64,000 bases of DNA, from NCBI RefSeq assembly GCF_004359215.1, contig NC_090615.1, positions 7,323,457 to 7,387,456 of the forward strand, written 5' to 3'. This document shows, one piece after another, positions 41,344 through 52,640 of the stretch. A model generated the notes under the pieces. It was not told the DNA's origin. It searched no databases and saw only the letters and a program-made list of their open reading frames with translations. The position numbers and the translations under genes are program-made. Positions within the stretch are counted from its first letter, which is position 1; each line of letters starts with the position of its first letter. This stretch comes from Bremia lactucae (Eukaryota > Oomycota > Peronosporomycetes > Peronosporales > Peronosporaceae).

Positions 41344-43124
41344 ATGCCTTCCGTGCCTGAATCGGTCAAAATAGACGATCATCTCGCTACTGACCAAGTC
41401 GAAGACGATCCAGTGCCTTTGTATCTCGAACACACATGGACCCACGTGGTGCTTAAAATGACGGCGTTTACCGAAGAAGATACCGTCACAAGCTTTACGT
41501 TTGATGAGAAAGGAGGCGGTATTGGCCAAACTTGTGAGAATATTGCAAGTATACCTGCCGATACACTCCTTGCAGAGACCGACCACGCACGTGTGCTGTA
41601 TAGTCACGGGCGTTTCTATTTAGTCAATGGCGACCAAGCAAATGGGGACACGTTTGTGCGGTTAAGTCCCGTGGAAACCCAAGCAAATGACGAAAATATG
41701 GGCGATCGTATGCAATGGCCTCTCGAGCCTCACGTGGCATTTCGAGTTGGAAAATCGGATTTTCTTGTTACATCGTTTCACGAAGAATTGCCAAGTCTTA
41801 CGGTCTCGGCATTAAGTGGCAAATTAGCTGGCACGGAGTTTGTGATTACACAAGAAGGTGCAGGAATTGGTCGATCTGCGGAGAATCAAATCCATACAAG
41901 TGATGGGGAACTCTCTCGAAAACATGCTGCAATTTGGTTTGATGAATTGACGAATCAATTTTATTTGATTGATTTAAACTCGACGAATGGGACATTTATG
42001 AAACTCGTGGGAAGTTATCAAGAACCCTATCGACTGGAAATTGGCGACGATTTACTCGTGGCACAAACGTGTTTAACTGTCAATCGGTTTGACTTTGGAG
42101 CGCATGCCGACATGGGCGCTCGTAAACATATGGAAGACGCGCATACGATTATTCAAGACTTGTGTATTGAACCATTAAGTCGTTTGGGATTGCATCCCCA
42201 GTCATTCTTTGCTGTCTATGACGGCCATGGCGGTGACGAAGCATCTTCGTTTTTGAGTGACGTGCTCCACCATAGCCTCATTACCGCGTTTTTCATGCAC
42301 ACGAGTGAATTGAAACCTTTACTAACAATGACAATTGAGGAATTGCAATCAATCATCATGAAGCGCTTGACCAATGCGTTTGAACGTACGGATGAAGAAT
42401 TTTTAAGGACCTCGGATCGTCCGCAAGCTGGAAGCACGGCCACGACAGTCTTTGTGGCGGGCAAGTATCTCTTTGTGGCCAACGTTGGAGACTCGCGCAC
42501 TGTCTTGAGTCGCAATGGCACAGCTGAACGACTTTCAAATGATCATAAACCCAGTCGAACGGACGAAGCGCAGCGGATTCGAGAGACTGGCGGCTTTGTG
42601 ATTCACGGACGTATTATGGGCGAATTGGCCGTCTCGCGTGCCTTTGGCGACGCCCCTTTCAAGTCGTTTGATCTCGTCGAGCCTTTGGTCGATGACATTG
42701 ACACGAAAGCACGGAACGAGTACAATTCGCAGGAATTACCGGTGAATCCCAACGATATTTTAAAAGGTCCATTAGTGATTCCGACGCCAGAGTTTACCGT
42801 CACGGAATTAACAGACGAGTGCGAGTTTGTGATGCTCGCAAGTGACGGATTGTATGATGTGTTGAAAGATCAAGAAGCTGTGGATTTTGTTCGTCGAAAA
42901 CTTGTCGAATTGAAAGATGTGCAACGGGCTGTTGAGGTGTGTGAGTGAGTGGATTGTGCTAGATGATGCTTGTGGTGGATTAATGGCGCGATTCTCTCTC
43001 GTTTTTCTTTGTGTAGGCGCTTATTGAGTATGCCATTTTTCATCAGCGGTCGACCGATAATGTGACATGTGTCGTTGTGATGTTTAAAGAGGCGAAAGAA
43101 ATAGTGTGGCAAAGTTCCTCGTAA
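41344..43124 (+). CDS. FHA-PP2C protein phosphatase
   Basis: I infer two exons, 41344-42936 and 43017-43124 (80-nt intron, gtgtgt...gtag), giving 566 aa; a 5' exon is possible. Residues 30-135 look like a degenerate FHA fold (GGGIGQTCENI, HVAFRVGKSDFLV). Residues 155-245 are a second FHA domain with the phosphothreonine-binding pattern (GAGIGRSAENQIH, LSRKHAAIWF, LNSTNGTFM). The PP2C domain covers 250-560: MGARKHMEDAH, FFAVYDGHGGDEASS, LFVANVGDSRTVLSR, GELAVSRAFGDAPFK, LASDGLYDVL and, in the last exon, STDNVTCVVVMF. The metal-binding Asp residues are present. Without exon 2 the domain would lack its last strand and DN motif, which supports the intron. It likely dephosphorylates Ser/Thr substrates recognised through FHA binding of pThr; the substrate is unknown. 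Confidence 0.88.
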
Positions 43125-43819
43125 ACATGAGTCTGAGCGCTAAAAAAGAGGACAAAACATCAATATATAGGATAGGACGGGACAATTACTACTATTGAAC
43201 GAAAAATTGCCGTATGGGTTTAAAAAGAGTAAAACCACATTTTAGGAAGAGAATTTCTAAACTCACTTCATGCAGTTTTTAGTCAATTTAATTTCTGAAT
43301 TACAGCGTATCACATTGCATTACATAGATCAACGCCAAACTCTCCGTGCACGATCACCAACTGCGGCGTTATCTGACGGCTTTCCATTGACTTTTTTGCG
43401 CGGTTTAGAAAAGTTGGAACCGTCCTAGAACGAAGTGCAAGTAAAGATTTTTTTAAATACAAGAATGCTGGTATCCCATCATGACCCAGACCGTCCCGAA
43501 AATTCAAGTAAGCGAAGCCATAAGTGCTTGAACTATCCTTTCCAAGTCACTTTAAAGCAAAGAGCTTGGAAGTTGGAGATAGATAATGGTGCTCAAAACC
43601 ATGACCTTGTGCATCTTAGTGCATATTCTTCCGTACGCAGGCTTGGGAATACGGCAAGTCAGCAGGTGGTTCGCTTCACAATGCTGTTGTCCCTTCTAGA
43701 ACAATTTAATAATTGTCTCTCGTTCATCATGGCCAACTAATGAACGTCTTTGAGCGTTACAGGCGTGTGGATGTCGTACGAGTGAGTGCGATGGCCTCAC
43801 TTGTGGTTCGGTCGTTAGC
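43125..43819. other. Intergenic region, no gene recognised
   Basis: A 101-codon frame at 43435-43740 shows no motif. Repeat sequence begins by about 43800. Confidence 0.35.
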
Positions 43820-44589
43820 ATGACTGCACAAGACCTCAGTGTGAATACCCAGCACATTGTGGAGTTAGATCCCGACGGCTGTGCACGAGCAAATGCAACA
43901 TCGAAGGTCCGCTATTGTGACGTGGACATAGTTATTGACGGAAGTGCACAAGCACAGGCAGCGTCGAAGTTCAACCACTCGAATAAGTTAAGAGGTACGA
44001 AACAAGGATGCTTTCTTGAAAAGCAACATCCAAGAGAATTTGGAACGCCCGTCTATAAGAGAGAGTGCGAAAGTCCTTGCTCGACTGGAGAGTCGATCGT
44101 GAAGGATATCGCTGTGGTAGCGCAACCACAGCTAGAGGATGTTGGGGAGGATATTCACCAAATAATTTCTGAGAGAAGAAGTCCCCGGAAACCTGTGGTC
44201 TAAGGTTCCCAGGTACCTTTGGAAATAAGTTCCAAAGAAGAAACTGAGACAATCAATGTCTTAGTAAACAATGGATCAAGTGTAGGCGCTTATACACTTG
44301 ATCTATTAGCGCCTCCGAAGTTAACTTCGGAGATAACTCGATTGCCAACGCTATAATCGAAACGGTTTTTGCTGATCTGCGTAGTAGTAAAGTCAAGCAG
44401 ATCTGCCTACTTGTCACAGATGACGACAACGTGGCCAATATTCGGTCGGCAATCGTATTTCTTGAGAACGAACGGATTCTCAATAGCTCATCGATAAACG
44501 AAAGTGTCCTGAATGAGAAGATTCGGATTATACGTTTTACGTCCCGATCCTGGGAGTCTTTGAAAACAACCCATATGCATAAAGATTTA
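43820..44589 (+). pseudogene. Family A protease region
   Basis: The first 127 codons (MTAQDLSVNTQHIVELDPDG) are open to 44203 with a linker rich in Ser and Glu. Downstream, TINVLVNNGSSVGAYTLDL (44248-44305) is a retropepsin-like site where the usual DSG reads NGS. Later VTDDDNVANIRSAIVFLENE (44415-44475) is the stretch before RT that recurs, inverted, at 54150-54250 and 61290-61400. Stops break the frame. Confidence 0.6.
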
Positions 44590-45460
44590 GTTGAATTTTA
44601 GGATGTCTTCCCTGAATCAGTACCGTGCGAGTTGCCTAACGACAAAGGCACTCGACACGAAATCGACCTTATCCCAGGTTCGAAATACTGTGGTATGAAT
44701 CAATTGCCGTTGCGTCGTGAACAAGTAATAGCGATCGACAAATTCTTTGCCGAATGCTTAGCAGCGGGCCATGTGAGGGAATCAACTTTCCCACATAGCT
44801 CTACAACCTTCTGTGTGCGCAATGCAACAGGAGGTTGGCGGATAGTGCATGCATTCAATAAACTGAATACTGCAACTGTACCGGCTCAAACGCCGATACC
44901 ACGAAAATATGTAATCATTGATGGCATGTCAAAGAGTACTATCTTTTCGTCAATGAATCTGCTGGATGGATTCTATCAGATCCTTGTGCGTGAACAAGAT
45001 ATTCCGCTCACAGCAGTAATCACCCCCAAGTAGTATGCTATGGGAGTGGCTAGTCATGCCACAGGGGTTTAGTAATGCCCCTGCGACATTTGACAAACGT
45101 GTAACCAATCTATTGAGATCGGGGCGGGATTTTGTACCGAGCTATTATGATGACGACTTCGTTCATAGCAGACCCATGAACGGAACGCCGGATGTTGAAG
45201 TTCATCGTATCCACGTCCGAAAGGTTCTTACCCTTATGCGTAAGCACAAGTTGCATGCAGAAATGTATATTCGCTGCAAGCGAAATACCTCTTCTTGGGT
45301 GCATCGTGGGTAAACACGGTGAATGCCGCGATTCAGAAAAAGATCAAGGCGATCACCGACTGGCTTGTACCAGTCGATGTAAGGGACTAAAACAGTTCCT
45401 CGTTTAGCGGCATTTTTGCACAAGTACTCACGTACTTGTGCTAAAATGACAGTATATCTT
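44590..45460 (+). pseudogene. Family A reverse transcriptase relic
   Basis: The pieces are KGTRHEIDLIPGSKYCGMNQ, ATGGWRIVHAFNKLNTATVP and SSMNLLDGFYQILVREQDI, where the first catalytic Asp position reads Asn. After a TAG at 45032 come MLWEWLVMPQGFSNAPATFD and PSYYDDDFVHSR, which keeps DD. Further frameshifts occur near 45190 and 45310. The plus-strand order with RNase H and integrase downstream is normal. Confidence 0.85.
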
Positions 45461-45985
45461 TCTTCTTTGTTGAAGAAAAAACGTAAAGTTGTCATGGAAC
45501 CCTGATTGTCAGCTTTCCTTCGATGATATTAAGAAAAGCTGGATGCAATCGCCAATCCTGGCGATTGCAGACCGAGATCGACCTTTTCATGTCGTCCCTG
45601 ACGCCAGCGATTTTGCATTCGGCTGTGCGTTAACGCAATATGTCACAGACGGCGCAGAGCGCGTCGTCTATTTTCAATCGCGTCAATTTCAACCAGCGAA
45701 CGCAACTATTTAGTGTATGATAAGGAACTCCTTGCCATGAAATACGCACTGGCTAAGTTAGGGTCTACCTCTTGGAAGATAGACCGTTCATTGAATATAC
45801 GGACCATGCGTCTTTACGCACGGCCATAAGCAGTCCACACCTCTCGCATAGAATGGCGAGATGGTTGTCTTCCTTTGCGGAGTATAACTTCTCCGTGGAG
45901 TATAAATCAAGACGACTAAGCGTTGTCGCTGATGCCCTTTCGCGCCGGCCCTATTTTGAGCTGGCTGCGCAACAGTGACCATAAG
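45461..45985 (+). pseudogene. Family A RNase H relic
   Basis: The pieces are WNPDCQLSFDDIKKSWMQS, FHVVPDASDFAFGCALTQYV (45585-45645) and, after a frameshift, YTDHASLRTAISSPHLSHRM and EYKSRRLSVVADALSRRPYF, ending in a TGA near 45977. The core Asp and fold are recognisable. Confidence 0.85.
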
Positions 45986-46159
45986 ATCACTGTTGCAATA
46001 ATAAGTGTTCCGATGTCAACATTAAATGACGACGTTAGAAGAGCTTAACATGAAGATAAGGCTCTTACAGGGTTGATGGATTACCTAAGAGATCCATCCC
46101 AACAATCCTTAGAAGGGTTGTCGAAGTTGTATCGATCCTCAACAGATAGATATACAACG

Positions 46160-46690
46160 CGCAACGGTTAATTGTATTGTTCAGCCATTGCTGGCGACAC
46201 ACCTCGTGTCATCATCCCTACCCATAATGATCTGCGATTACGCATCATGTATGAGTACCACGATGCACCAAAAAGTGGTCATCGTGGACGGGAGAAGACA
46301 TTTCTCACGATAAGTTCCGACTTCTACTGGCCACGCCAGTATGTGTTCGTCCACAAGCACATACGTGCTTGAGAAGTTTGTCAACAAGAAACCCCAGTGC
46401 TTCATCCCGTGCCCAGTGCTTCATCCCGTGCTCCGTTACATCCTCTGCCTTTTCCGGCAGAGTGCTGGCAGTCCGTATCTATGAACTTCGTCCTCGGATT
46501 CTTTGAAGTCACCCATAAGAATAATGGTATTCTTGTTTTTGCTGAGCGTTTAAGCAAGATGGTACATCTTGCTGCCGTCCCGGAGTCGATCACAGCCAAA
46601 AGCTGTGCTCGTGGCTTTATTAAAACGATCTTTTACTTGATGGGTTACATTTTGAACTGGTCTCAGATCGAGACCCTCGATCCACGGCGG
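46160..46690 (+). pseudogene. Family A integrase zinc finger and core, first part
   Basis: The pieces are HNDLRLRIMYEYHDAPKSGH, YWPRQYVFVHKHIRA (HHCC finger), PFPAECWQSVSMNFVLGF, in which MNF stands where other copies have MDF (first catalytic Asp lost), then LVFAERLSKMVHLAAVPESI. The core breaks off at about 46690 where foreign DNA begins, and resumes at 47161. Confidence 0.8.
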
Positions 46691-46956
46691 GATGAGCTCA
46701 AGCTTAAAATCTCCGTGCAAAATTTTCATTGCGAATTGTAGCATGAGAATTTCCAGATTCAGCATGAGAATCTGCAGTCGTGAACAAGTCACTACCATCC
46801 TCAATACCACTTTCTAATTAACACCCTGCGGCTGAGTTAGTGAGCATTACTGGTTTAAGCTATGCTCTATTATTGATTTTAGTACTACCGCAGCCGCAAA
46901 CCTGTATAACTAGCCATTGAAGGAGATGGTAACAAAAATACGTTAAGAATGCAAAG

Positions 46957-47011
46957 GTAAAGGTGAAGTCGTAACAAGGTTTCCGTAGATGAACCTGCGG
47001 AAGGATCATTA
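46957..47011 (+). rRNA. 18S rRNA 3' end fragment
   Basis: GTGAAGTCGTAACAAGGTTT, CCGTAGATGAACCTGCGGAA and GGATCATTA form the universal 3' terminus of eukaryotic 18S rRNA, with one change (GTAGATG in place of GTAGGTG). Only about 55 nt are present, so this is a pseudogene fragment. Confidence 0.93.
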
Positions 47012-47156
47012 CCACACCTAAAAAACTTCCACGTGAACTGTGGCAAAACTTAGTTGGGAACAAATTAGGCGGCGACTGCAGACTTTATTGTTAGCGGTTG
47101 CTGCTAAATGCGTCCCATCATGGCGATCGTTTCGACCTCGGTTGGAATTAGTAGCT
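47012..47156 (+). other. ITS1 fragment of oomycete rDNA
   Basis: CCACACCTAAAAAACTTCCA, CGTGAACTG and, later, CCCATCATGGCGATCGTTTC, GACCTCGGT and TAGTAGCT match the layout of ITS1 in Phytophthora and relatives. Several differences from the usual sequence suggest an old or diverged copy. Confidence 0.85.
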
Positions 47157-47160
47157 AACA

Positions 47161-48066
47161 GTGTTCAAATCACTTGGATCACATTTAAAAATGTCAACTT
47201 CTGATCATCCTGAAACAGATGGTCAGACGGACCGTGCAAACCGTATTCTCTAAGAGATACGTCTCGGACACGTCCACTCTTTTGACAGCTGGAGCGAGTT
47301 CTTGCCGATGTAGAATTTGCCATCAACAATTCAGCGCATGCTTCTACAAAGCATACACCATTTTTCGTGAATGGCTTACGACACCCTCGTATCCCTATGC
47401 TGTTTGAGAGTAACTCTTATTTAAGGGGGGAGGGACTCGCTCGAGCAAAGAAGCTTTAGCTCTTGCTCATGACTCATTAGCCCTAAGGTTCAATGCGAAG
47501 GATACGAATGTTGAGTTTACTAACATTGAAGTGGACAAACTCAGTAATAACAGTTATGCTTTTACTGACTTAGACAACGATGCTGGAAGACTCAGCATCG
47601 AAAACAATACTATTAATGATAATGCTCTCAATCGTGAAGAGATGAATATCTCCGCAGTGCGAGCCGGTTGCACTGAAACAAAAATAAAATCGAGTCAGCA
47701 GGTGGTTTCCTGCTGGCTAGCGAAGCAGTGGTCCATTTGTACGGGATTCCATCGCTAGTGCGGTGGACCGACAGATACGGAACTCTGACAAAAATGGAAA
47801 AGCAAACACACTTAAATTTAAAATTAATGACCTAGTCATACTGTCTACGGTAAACCCACCAAAGCACGTAGTGACGAGTGTAGGCAGTAATAAATTACTG
47901 CCCAGGTATATCGGCCCGTTTCGTGTATTACATCGCTAAGGCAATGCATACACGATCGAGCTGCCTCGTAGAATGCGTACGCATCCTACTTTTTTTGCTG
48001 GTCGTCTCCGCTCACGCCATCAGTACGAGGCTTCTTCCGATCCGGATTACACCGGAACGGTCAAGG
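47161..48066 (+). pseudogene. Integrase core end, linker and C-terminal domain, family A
   Basis: Core sequence resumes (47161-47420: LGSHLK-like, DHPETDGQTDRANRI, EFAINNS in frames). The Asn/Asp-rich linker follows at 47440-47790 (VDKLSNNSYAFTDLDNDAGR, INDNALNREEMN). Then comes the C-terminal module at 47880-48030 (NKLLPRYIGPFRVLHR, AYTIELPRRMRTHPTFF). Stops and frameshifts are frequent. The end overlaps the aORF on the minus strand. Confidence 0.75.
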
Positions 48067-49060
48067 GCATCAGCTAAAGCCTTATGGCTCCCAGCTAAAG
48101 ACTTATTGTCTCAGAACAGGGTCTATTTCTTTTGAGCAAGACGATCCACTCTTTCCTACAAGAAAGAAAATCTTCTGACGAACAGTCAACAGCTTCTTTT
48201 CGTTCGCCAGTTTGTTCAGTCTCAATCTGCGCACAACTTTTTACCTGGTCACGAGAAACATTGTCGACCGTCACCGCTAATGCGCGGCGACGAAATTGCT
48301 CGTGGTCAAGATTCCCTCTTAAGGAAAAAAGGGTGTGATTCGAATTACAATGCTGAATCGGGCTCGTCAAACGAGGCGAATCCGATTCCCCCCCCACATC
48401 CATTGATGGGTTCGGGTGGTGAGAAGCGCTTTCTTGTTAAAAGATTCTTGAGCCACCGTGAGGCAAAGAGGTTCGAGTGAGTTATCTCGTTCGTTGGCGA
48501 GGGTGTCCGCCCTCGCATGATAGTTGGGAACCTCGTTCCTAACTGATATTGGACGTTCCGGGTCTCGTCTTACATTACGACGAGACCCATCCTCCTTGGT
48601 AAAAGGTCCAACGGAGAACGAGTGCTTCCCGAGCAAAAAAGTATTGAAGGTTATCGATCCCTTGACGCATCTCGTAAGAGATGAGAGTCCTCCAATGGGG
48701 ATCTTTGAGGAATATGCTTCCTTAGGGCATTTACCTGCACCCTTAAAACAGCATGGACATGAGTCTCCCCACGAGAGGCAAGAATCCGTGCCTCTCTAAA
48801 CATAGGGTGCAACTTATAGGGTGCACCGAGTACGGTCCGTTCTGGAACCGTTCACGGAAAGCATTTAGCTTGTCAAGCCAGACCTCACAGCCTATGTTAT
48901 GTACATTCTATACAAAGGCTGTCCAAGCTCGGAACAAAGGTTTGACATCCTTTGTTCGTTTGCAAGTGTACCACCGATGCCGGTAAAAGGCATTGATGAA
49001 GAATTCTGTTTCAACCTCACCAGGCTTGTGAAGCCATGATGAGTCGAATATCGGAATATG

Positions 49061-49349
49061 ATAATCGCCAAGATGGGCTATCGCATCAAGCTTTGCTTGA
49101 TACCTTCAAACGAACGCTGACAATCAGCATTCCATAACCATTTCGTCTTTTTTCAAGAGACGAGAGAGATGAACTGTCATCTCGGCATAATTGCGAGAGT
49201 ACTTGTGCAAGTACGCCGCTAAATCAAGGAACTTTCTAAGTCCCTTGACATCGACTGGAACTGGCCAGTCGGTGATTGCCTTGATCTTTTCGGGATTAGG
49301 GCGCGCGCCGTGTTTACCGACGATGCACCCAAGAAGTGGTATTTCGCTT
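49061..49349 (-). pseudogene. RT scrap inserted in the aORF
   Basis: The sequence matches the minus-strand RT of 26588-27880 (connection region, near 27000-27290 in that copy) and is cut at both ends. The join with aORF sequence is at about 49061 and 49349. Confidence 0.65.
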
Positions 49350-49867
49350 TTGATCGTTGGTCACACCAGACCAACGAATGAGGTTTCTCTTAGAAAGTAA
49401 CCAAGGCCTCATTTCAGGAGCGAACCGCAACGTATTGCGGTCCGTCTCCTGCTGGCGCATGTTAACGTTAACGTCAACTTGGCCCTGGGGGCGATCTCTA
49501 GATTCATCCTTTTTTCTGGTGATACAAACTAGCACCACCAGCAGCACTCTTACCTTCGCGACCACGCTATTCCTGGTGACAAACACTAACGTCACCAGAG
49601 TTTTGGTCATCGCCCTCGGAGTCATCTGATGATGACTCCCCGCCAAAGAGGTCCGACAAGTTTAACAACCTCGTCACCATGTTTTTGTAGTCACGTTAAG
49701 AACCAAAGGCTTAACGGGCTGGGCCCGGTGGGAGAGGTGATCCGGCGGCCTTCCCAGTCACCACTGAGTCGGGCGATGCAGGTGACTTGGACCAGTCACC
49801 TACGACTGGTGTAGCGGGTGACGTGTCCCCGTCATCTACATGTCATCAACAGATGACAAACCCCAGT

Positions 49868-50487
49868 TGTAGCGGGCACTGCCGACTTGTACTCCTTTAG
49901 TGCAAGTGGTGCTACACGTCACTTCACGTGCAAAGAAGACTCTCTTCAAAACACTTGCTTCAAAGAGGGTTAAAAGTAAGCTGTGTTTAATATATAATAG
50001 GTTCTTCTGTTTCTATCTATCTATTACCAACTTAATTTTATACTAATACAAAACCTGTAATAAATTCTTTTCTATCTCTCTCTTTGCGCGCGGTGGCTGG
50101 GATGGTGGCTGGCTGGTAAATCACGCTTCATGCAGCAAAGTAATATGACATCCCATCATTCAGACGTACTCTCGACGATAGAAATACAAATATAAAGGGT
50201 GTTTGAAACGTCTCCTACTGTTGAGAATGGAACAGTCGCCTGATATACGTCAGGCGGCTGACTGAGCCTTCGAATGAGAGGGCTCATTCTGATAGACTAG
50301 TAAACAGTCACGATGAGGCTGACTGGACTGCGGAGCAAGTAAATATAATGATCTATATCTACCAATGGATAAGCTTTCCGAATTTTATTATTAAAAGTAA
50401 CATTCTCCAAATATTATCTATCTTTTAGATAATGTATTAATAACAACCTTTAAGTGTTAATTTCATGTAGCGATACACCCCGTTACA
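49868..50487 (-). repeat. Solo LTR, 620 bp, with CCAGT target duplication
   Basis: It starts TGTAGCGGGC and ends CCCCGTTACA, flanked by CCAGT at 49863-49867 and 50488-50492. It is about 170 bp longer than the 450-bp LTRs because of an insertion-like part near 50090-50320 (GGCTGGGATGGTGGCTGGCT, and an inverted repeat around the GAATGAGAGGGCTCATTC block). Confidence 0.9.
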
Positions 50488-50700
50488 CCAGTCAACTCCA
50501 ATGGGAGCAGGAGGTGACATATCCCACGCAGTTGACGCATAAGCGTCTACTGAAACATTTGCCTTACTGACAGCTACACTGATCTGTGCAGCTGCCAGCT
50601 TAGCGGCCTCGCGGTCCACGCGCTCAGACTTGTTTGTCGCCATCTTGATCTTGGTCAAAATCAAGAATGCAAATAAAATCGATATTTTGATTAAGATCAT

Positions 50701-50859
50701 ATTGCAAACAAAACGGGTTATTTGATTAAATCATAATGCTAATAAAATTGGTATTTAATTCAGAAAAACAATAATGCTAATTACAAGGAAACACTTAATG
50801 ATCGCCCTGTCACCCTACATCAATCACTGTAGTGACAGTTGATTAAGGGGTGGTGGTGA
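50701..50859 (+). other. 3' non-coding end with polypurine tract
   Basis: The sequence upstream of the LTR ends GATTAAGGGGTGGTGGTGA, a polypurine tract as at 30325. A CAATCACTGTAGTGACAGTTG inverted repeat precedes it. Confidence 0.5.
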
Positions 50860-51317
50860 TGTAACGTGGTGTTTCGTTACATAAGTAAATTTCCTACAAG
50901 AGAAAATAAGCAAAGAAGTACAAAAAATAACTATCTTTATTAATTTTGACTTAAATAGTTCCAATAATAGCATATTTGATATTCTTTTTGATGCAATTAG
51001 ACATAAGCTTTATTGATTGGTTGTTTTAAGTCTAAATCAACCACGCCAATCATTTCAACACACGATTGTGCGGTGCGTAAGGAGGCGCCATACTTAGTTA
51101 GATATTAATATTATAAGTTCAGTAGTAGATGGAAGATCGTTACGCAGGAAACTAATTCTATTAATATTTCTTCCTAATACTAATCCTTTGAATAACCTTT
51201 AGTAGCTTAAGACCCTAAGCTCTTAAAAAAAACTGTGTACGTGAAGCCTAACCTACACTGTTATCAGTGTATGGTCAACTAGTACTTACCAGTAGTATTG
51301 AAAGGTGCCCCGTTACA
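50860..51317 (+). repeat. LTR, family A, 458 bp, plus orientation
   Basis: It starts TGTAACGTGGTG and ends GGTGCCCCGTTACA. It follows pol (44.6-48.0 kb) and the aORF in the order expected for a 3' LTR. It aligns by eye with 30337-30818. Confidence 0.85.
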
Positions 51318-51584
51318 GCTAGCGCTATAGTAATCCTAGGTATTAAAAATAATACGCTCGCAATGTAGGAGTGCACATCTACAGAGGTGGCATCTATTGA
51401 TTAATTAAAAATATGCTTTATGCTTAATTTTTTATAAATAGAAATTAATTTTCCGTGACGACACTTGTCCTAAGGTCGTTGGGTGAGGTAGCTTAGACGC
51501 CCACCAACTACCTCACTGTGCATGAAGGTGTGTGCTTAAGTAGAGCGTTGTTGCTATAGAAGCGCCCGCGTAGTAGTCCTATTC
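51318..51584 (+). other. Leader or LTR remnant of a family B element
   Basis: Resembles 1700-2050 (AATACGCTCGCAATGTAGG, CATCTACAGAG) and leads into gag. No gene. Confidence 0.45.
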
Positions 51585-52640
51585 ATGACCCGTCTCTCTG
51601 AGCGTGTCAGTGAGGATGAGCTTAAAATCAATTGAACTCGTTTCACAGACCTCTCCGAATGTCATCGGGAGGTGGCAGAGCACTTGGCGCAGGGACTTGG
51701 GGAACAAGCCCTGGCCAGGCTCTTGGGTAGTCCTCCTGAACAACATGTTGCCCAATTGGAGCAGTTTAAGGCATTTGGGCTTGGGCAGCAAGTGGTCGCG
51801 TCCGAGACACAGCCAAGCTGCGTTGGAATTCGTCACTATGACTCAGGATGAGCTTAGGCGTCAGCAGGCTCGGAGCGAGGCTCTCAGCAAAATTGCTGAG
51901 ATGCTTTCCGCCCGGCCGTTCAAGTTCGACAGAATTGTAGCGCACACGATTTTACACTGGCGGATAGCCGTGGAGCAATGCGATGCGGCGCAGCTTATCA
52001 AAGGACGACAGCCGGATGGTGTCGTACGCCATGTCGCATCTGCACGGTAAGGCCTCAGAGTGGGCTTACTCGGCGCTTATGGCGATCATTAAGGCGTTTC
52101 CTTTGACTTTAAAAGAAAGATTCGCGCCATGTATCAGCCTCCGGATAACAAAGTATTGCTTCAGGCGCGCTTCTTTGAAGCGCGACAGGCGAAGCGATCC
52201 CGGCAAGAATATTTGCTAGAAATGCGCTCGCTGTCAACGTCAATAACTGTGGGTCCGATACCGAAACACAATATGATGCCCTCGTTCATGAATGGAATGC
52301 GGCTCGGCCTATCGCGATAGGCCCTTTTTATAAAGACGCCGTCGACGATTGAAGAGGCAATCCAAATTGCCTTAGTTGAAGAGCAATCCTTCAACAGTGC
52401 CTCGACGACAGCTTGGCAGACGCCGTTGTCCGAAGGTTGGATGCCACTCCAATGGAATTGGGCAATGCAGACGTTGTCGGCTTAAATTGCGGCAAGGGCG
52501 GCCATATGATGGCTTGTTGCCATTCCAGAGTCCCTGCTTGAGCTAAGACGCTCAGCAAGAGGACTTCCTCCCCTAACGGTGATGGCAAGAACCTGCTTGC
52601 ATAATGTGTGAGTTCTGCATCGACCGCTGAGGGTTAGGGT
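51585..52640 (+). pseudogene. Family B gag relic
   Basis: The ATG at 51585 starts MTRLSERVSEDELKIN and is followed by a stop. Then come EVAEHLAQGLGEQALARLLG, PPEQHVAQLEQF, and after more stops and a shift SYAMSHLHGKASEWAYSALM and YQPPDNKVLLQARFFEARQA up to 52320. The zinc knuckle (CHSRVPA) is broken near 52530. This copy shows the gag start lost in the copies at 2 and 25 kb. Confidence 0.8.

Larger units (their letters stand above)
46691..47160 (+). mobile_element. 470-bp insertion inside integrase, carrying rDNA
   Basis: Compared with the copy at 58670-58760, the integrase core is split here by about 470 bp. The insert has no transposon ends that I can see and contains an rDNA piece at 46957-47156. 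The left 260 bp are unassigned; the repeated CTACCGCAGCCGCAAACC and CCTGCGGCTGAG blocks are of unknown origin. Confidence 0.6.
48067..50642 (-). pseudogene. aORF copy of family A, interrupted by RT scrap and solo LTR
   Basis: It begins at the ATG 50642 (MATNKSERVDREAAKLAAAQ) and is open past the solo LTR. Downstream pieces on the minus strand match the copy at 28.5-30.2 kb: VVGDWSKSPASPDSV, GESSSDDSEGDDQNSGDV, the Cys cluster CLSWGDSCPCCFKGAG (48725-48790), HARADTLANERDNS and LDHEQFRRRALAVTVDN. An inverted RT scrap (49061-49349) and a solo LTR (49868-50487) are inserted. The copy is dead, but the parallel with the other copy is clear. Confidence 0.55.
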
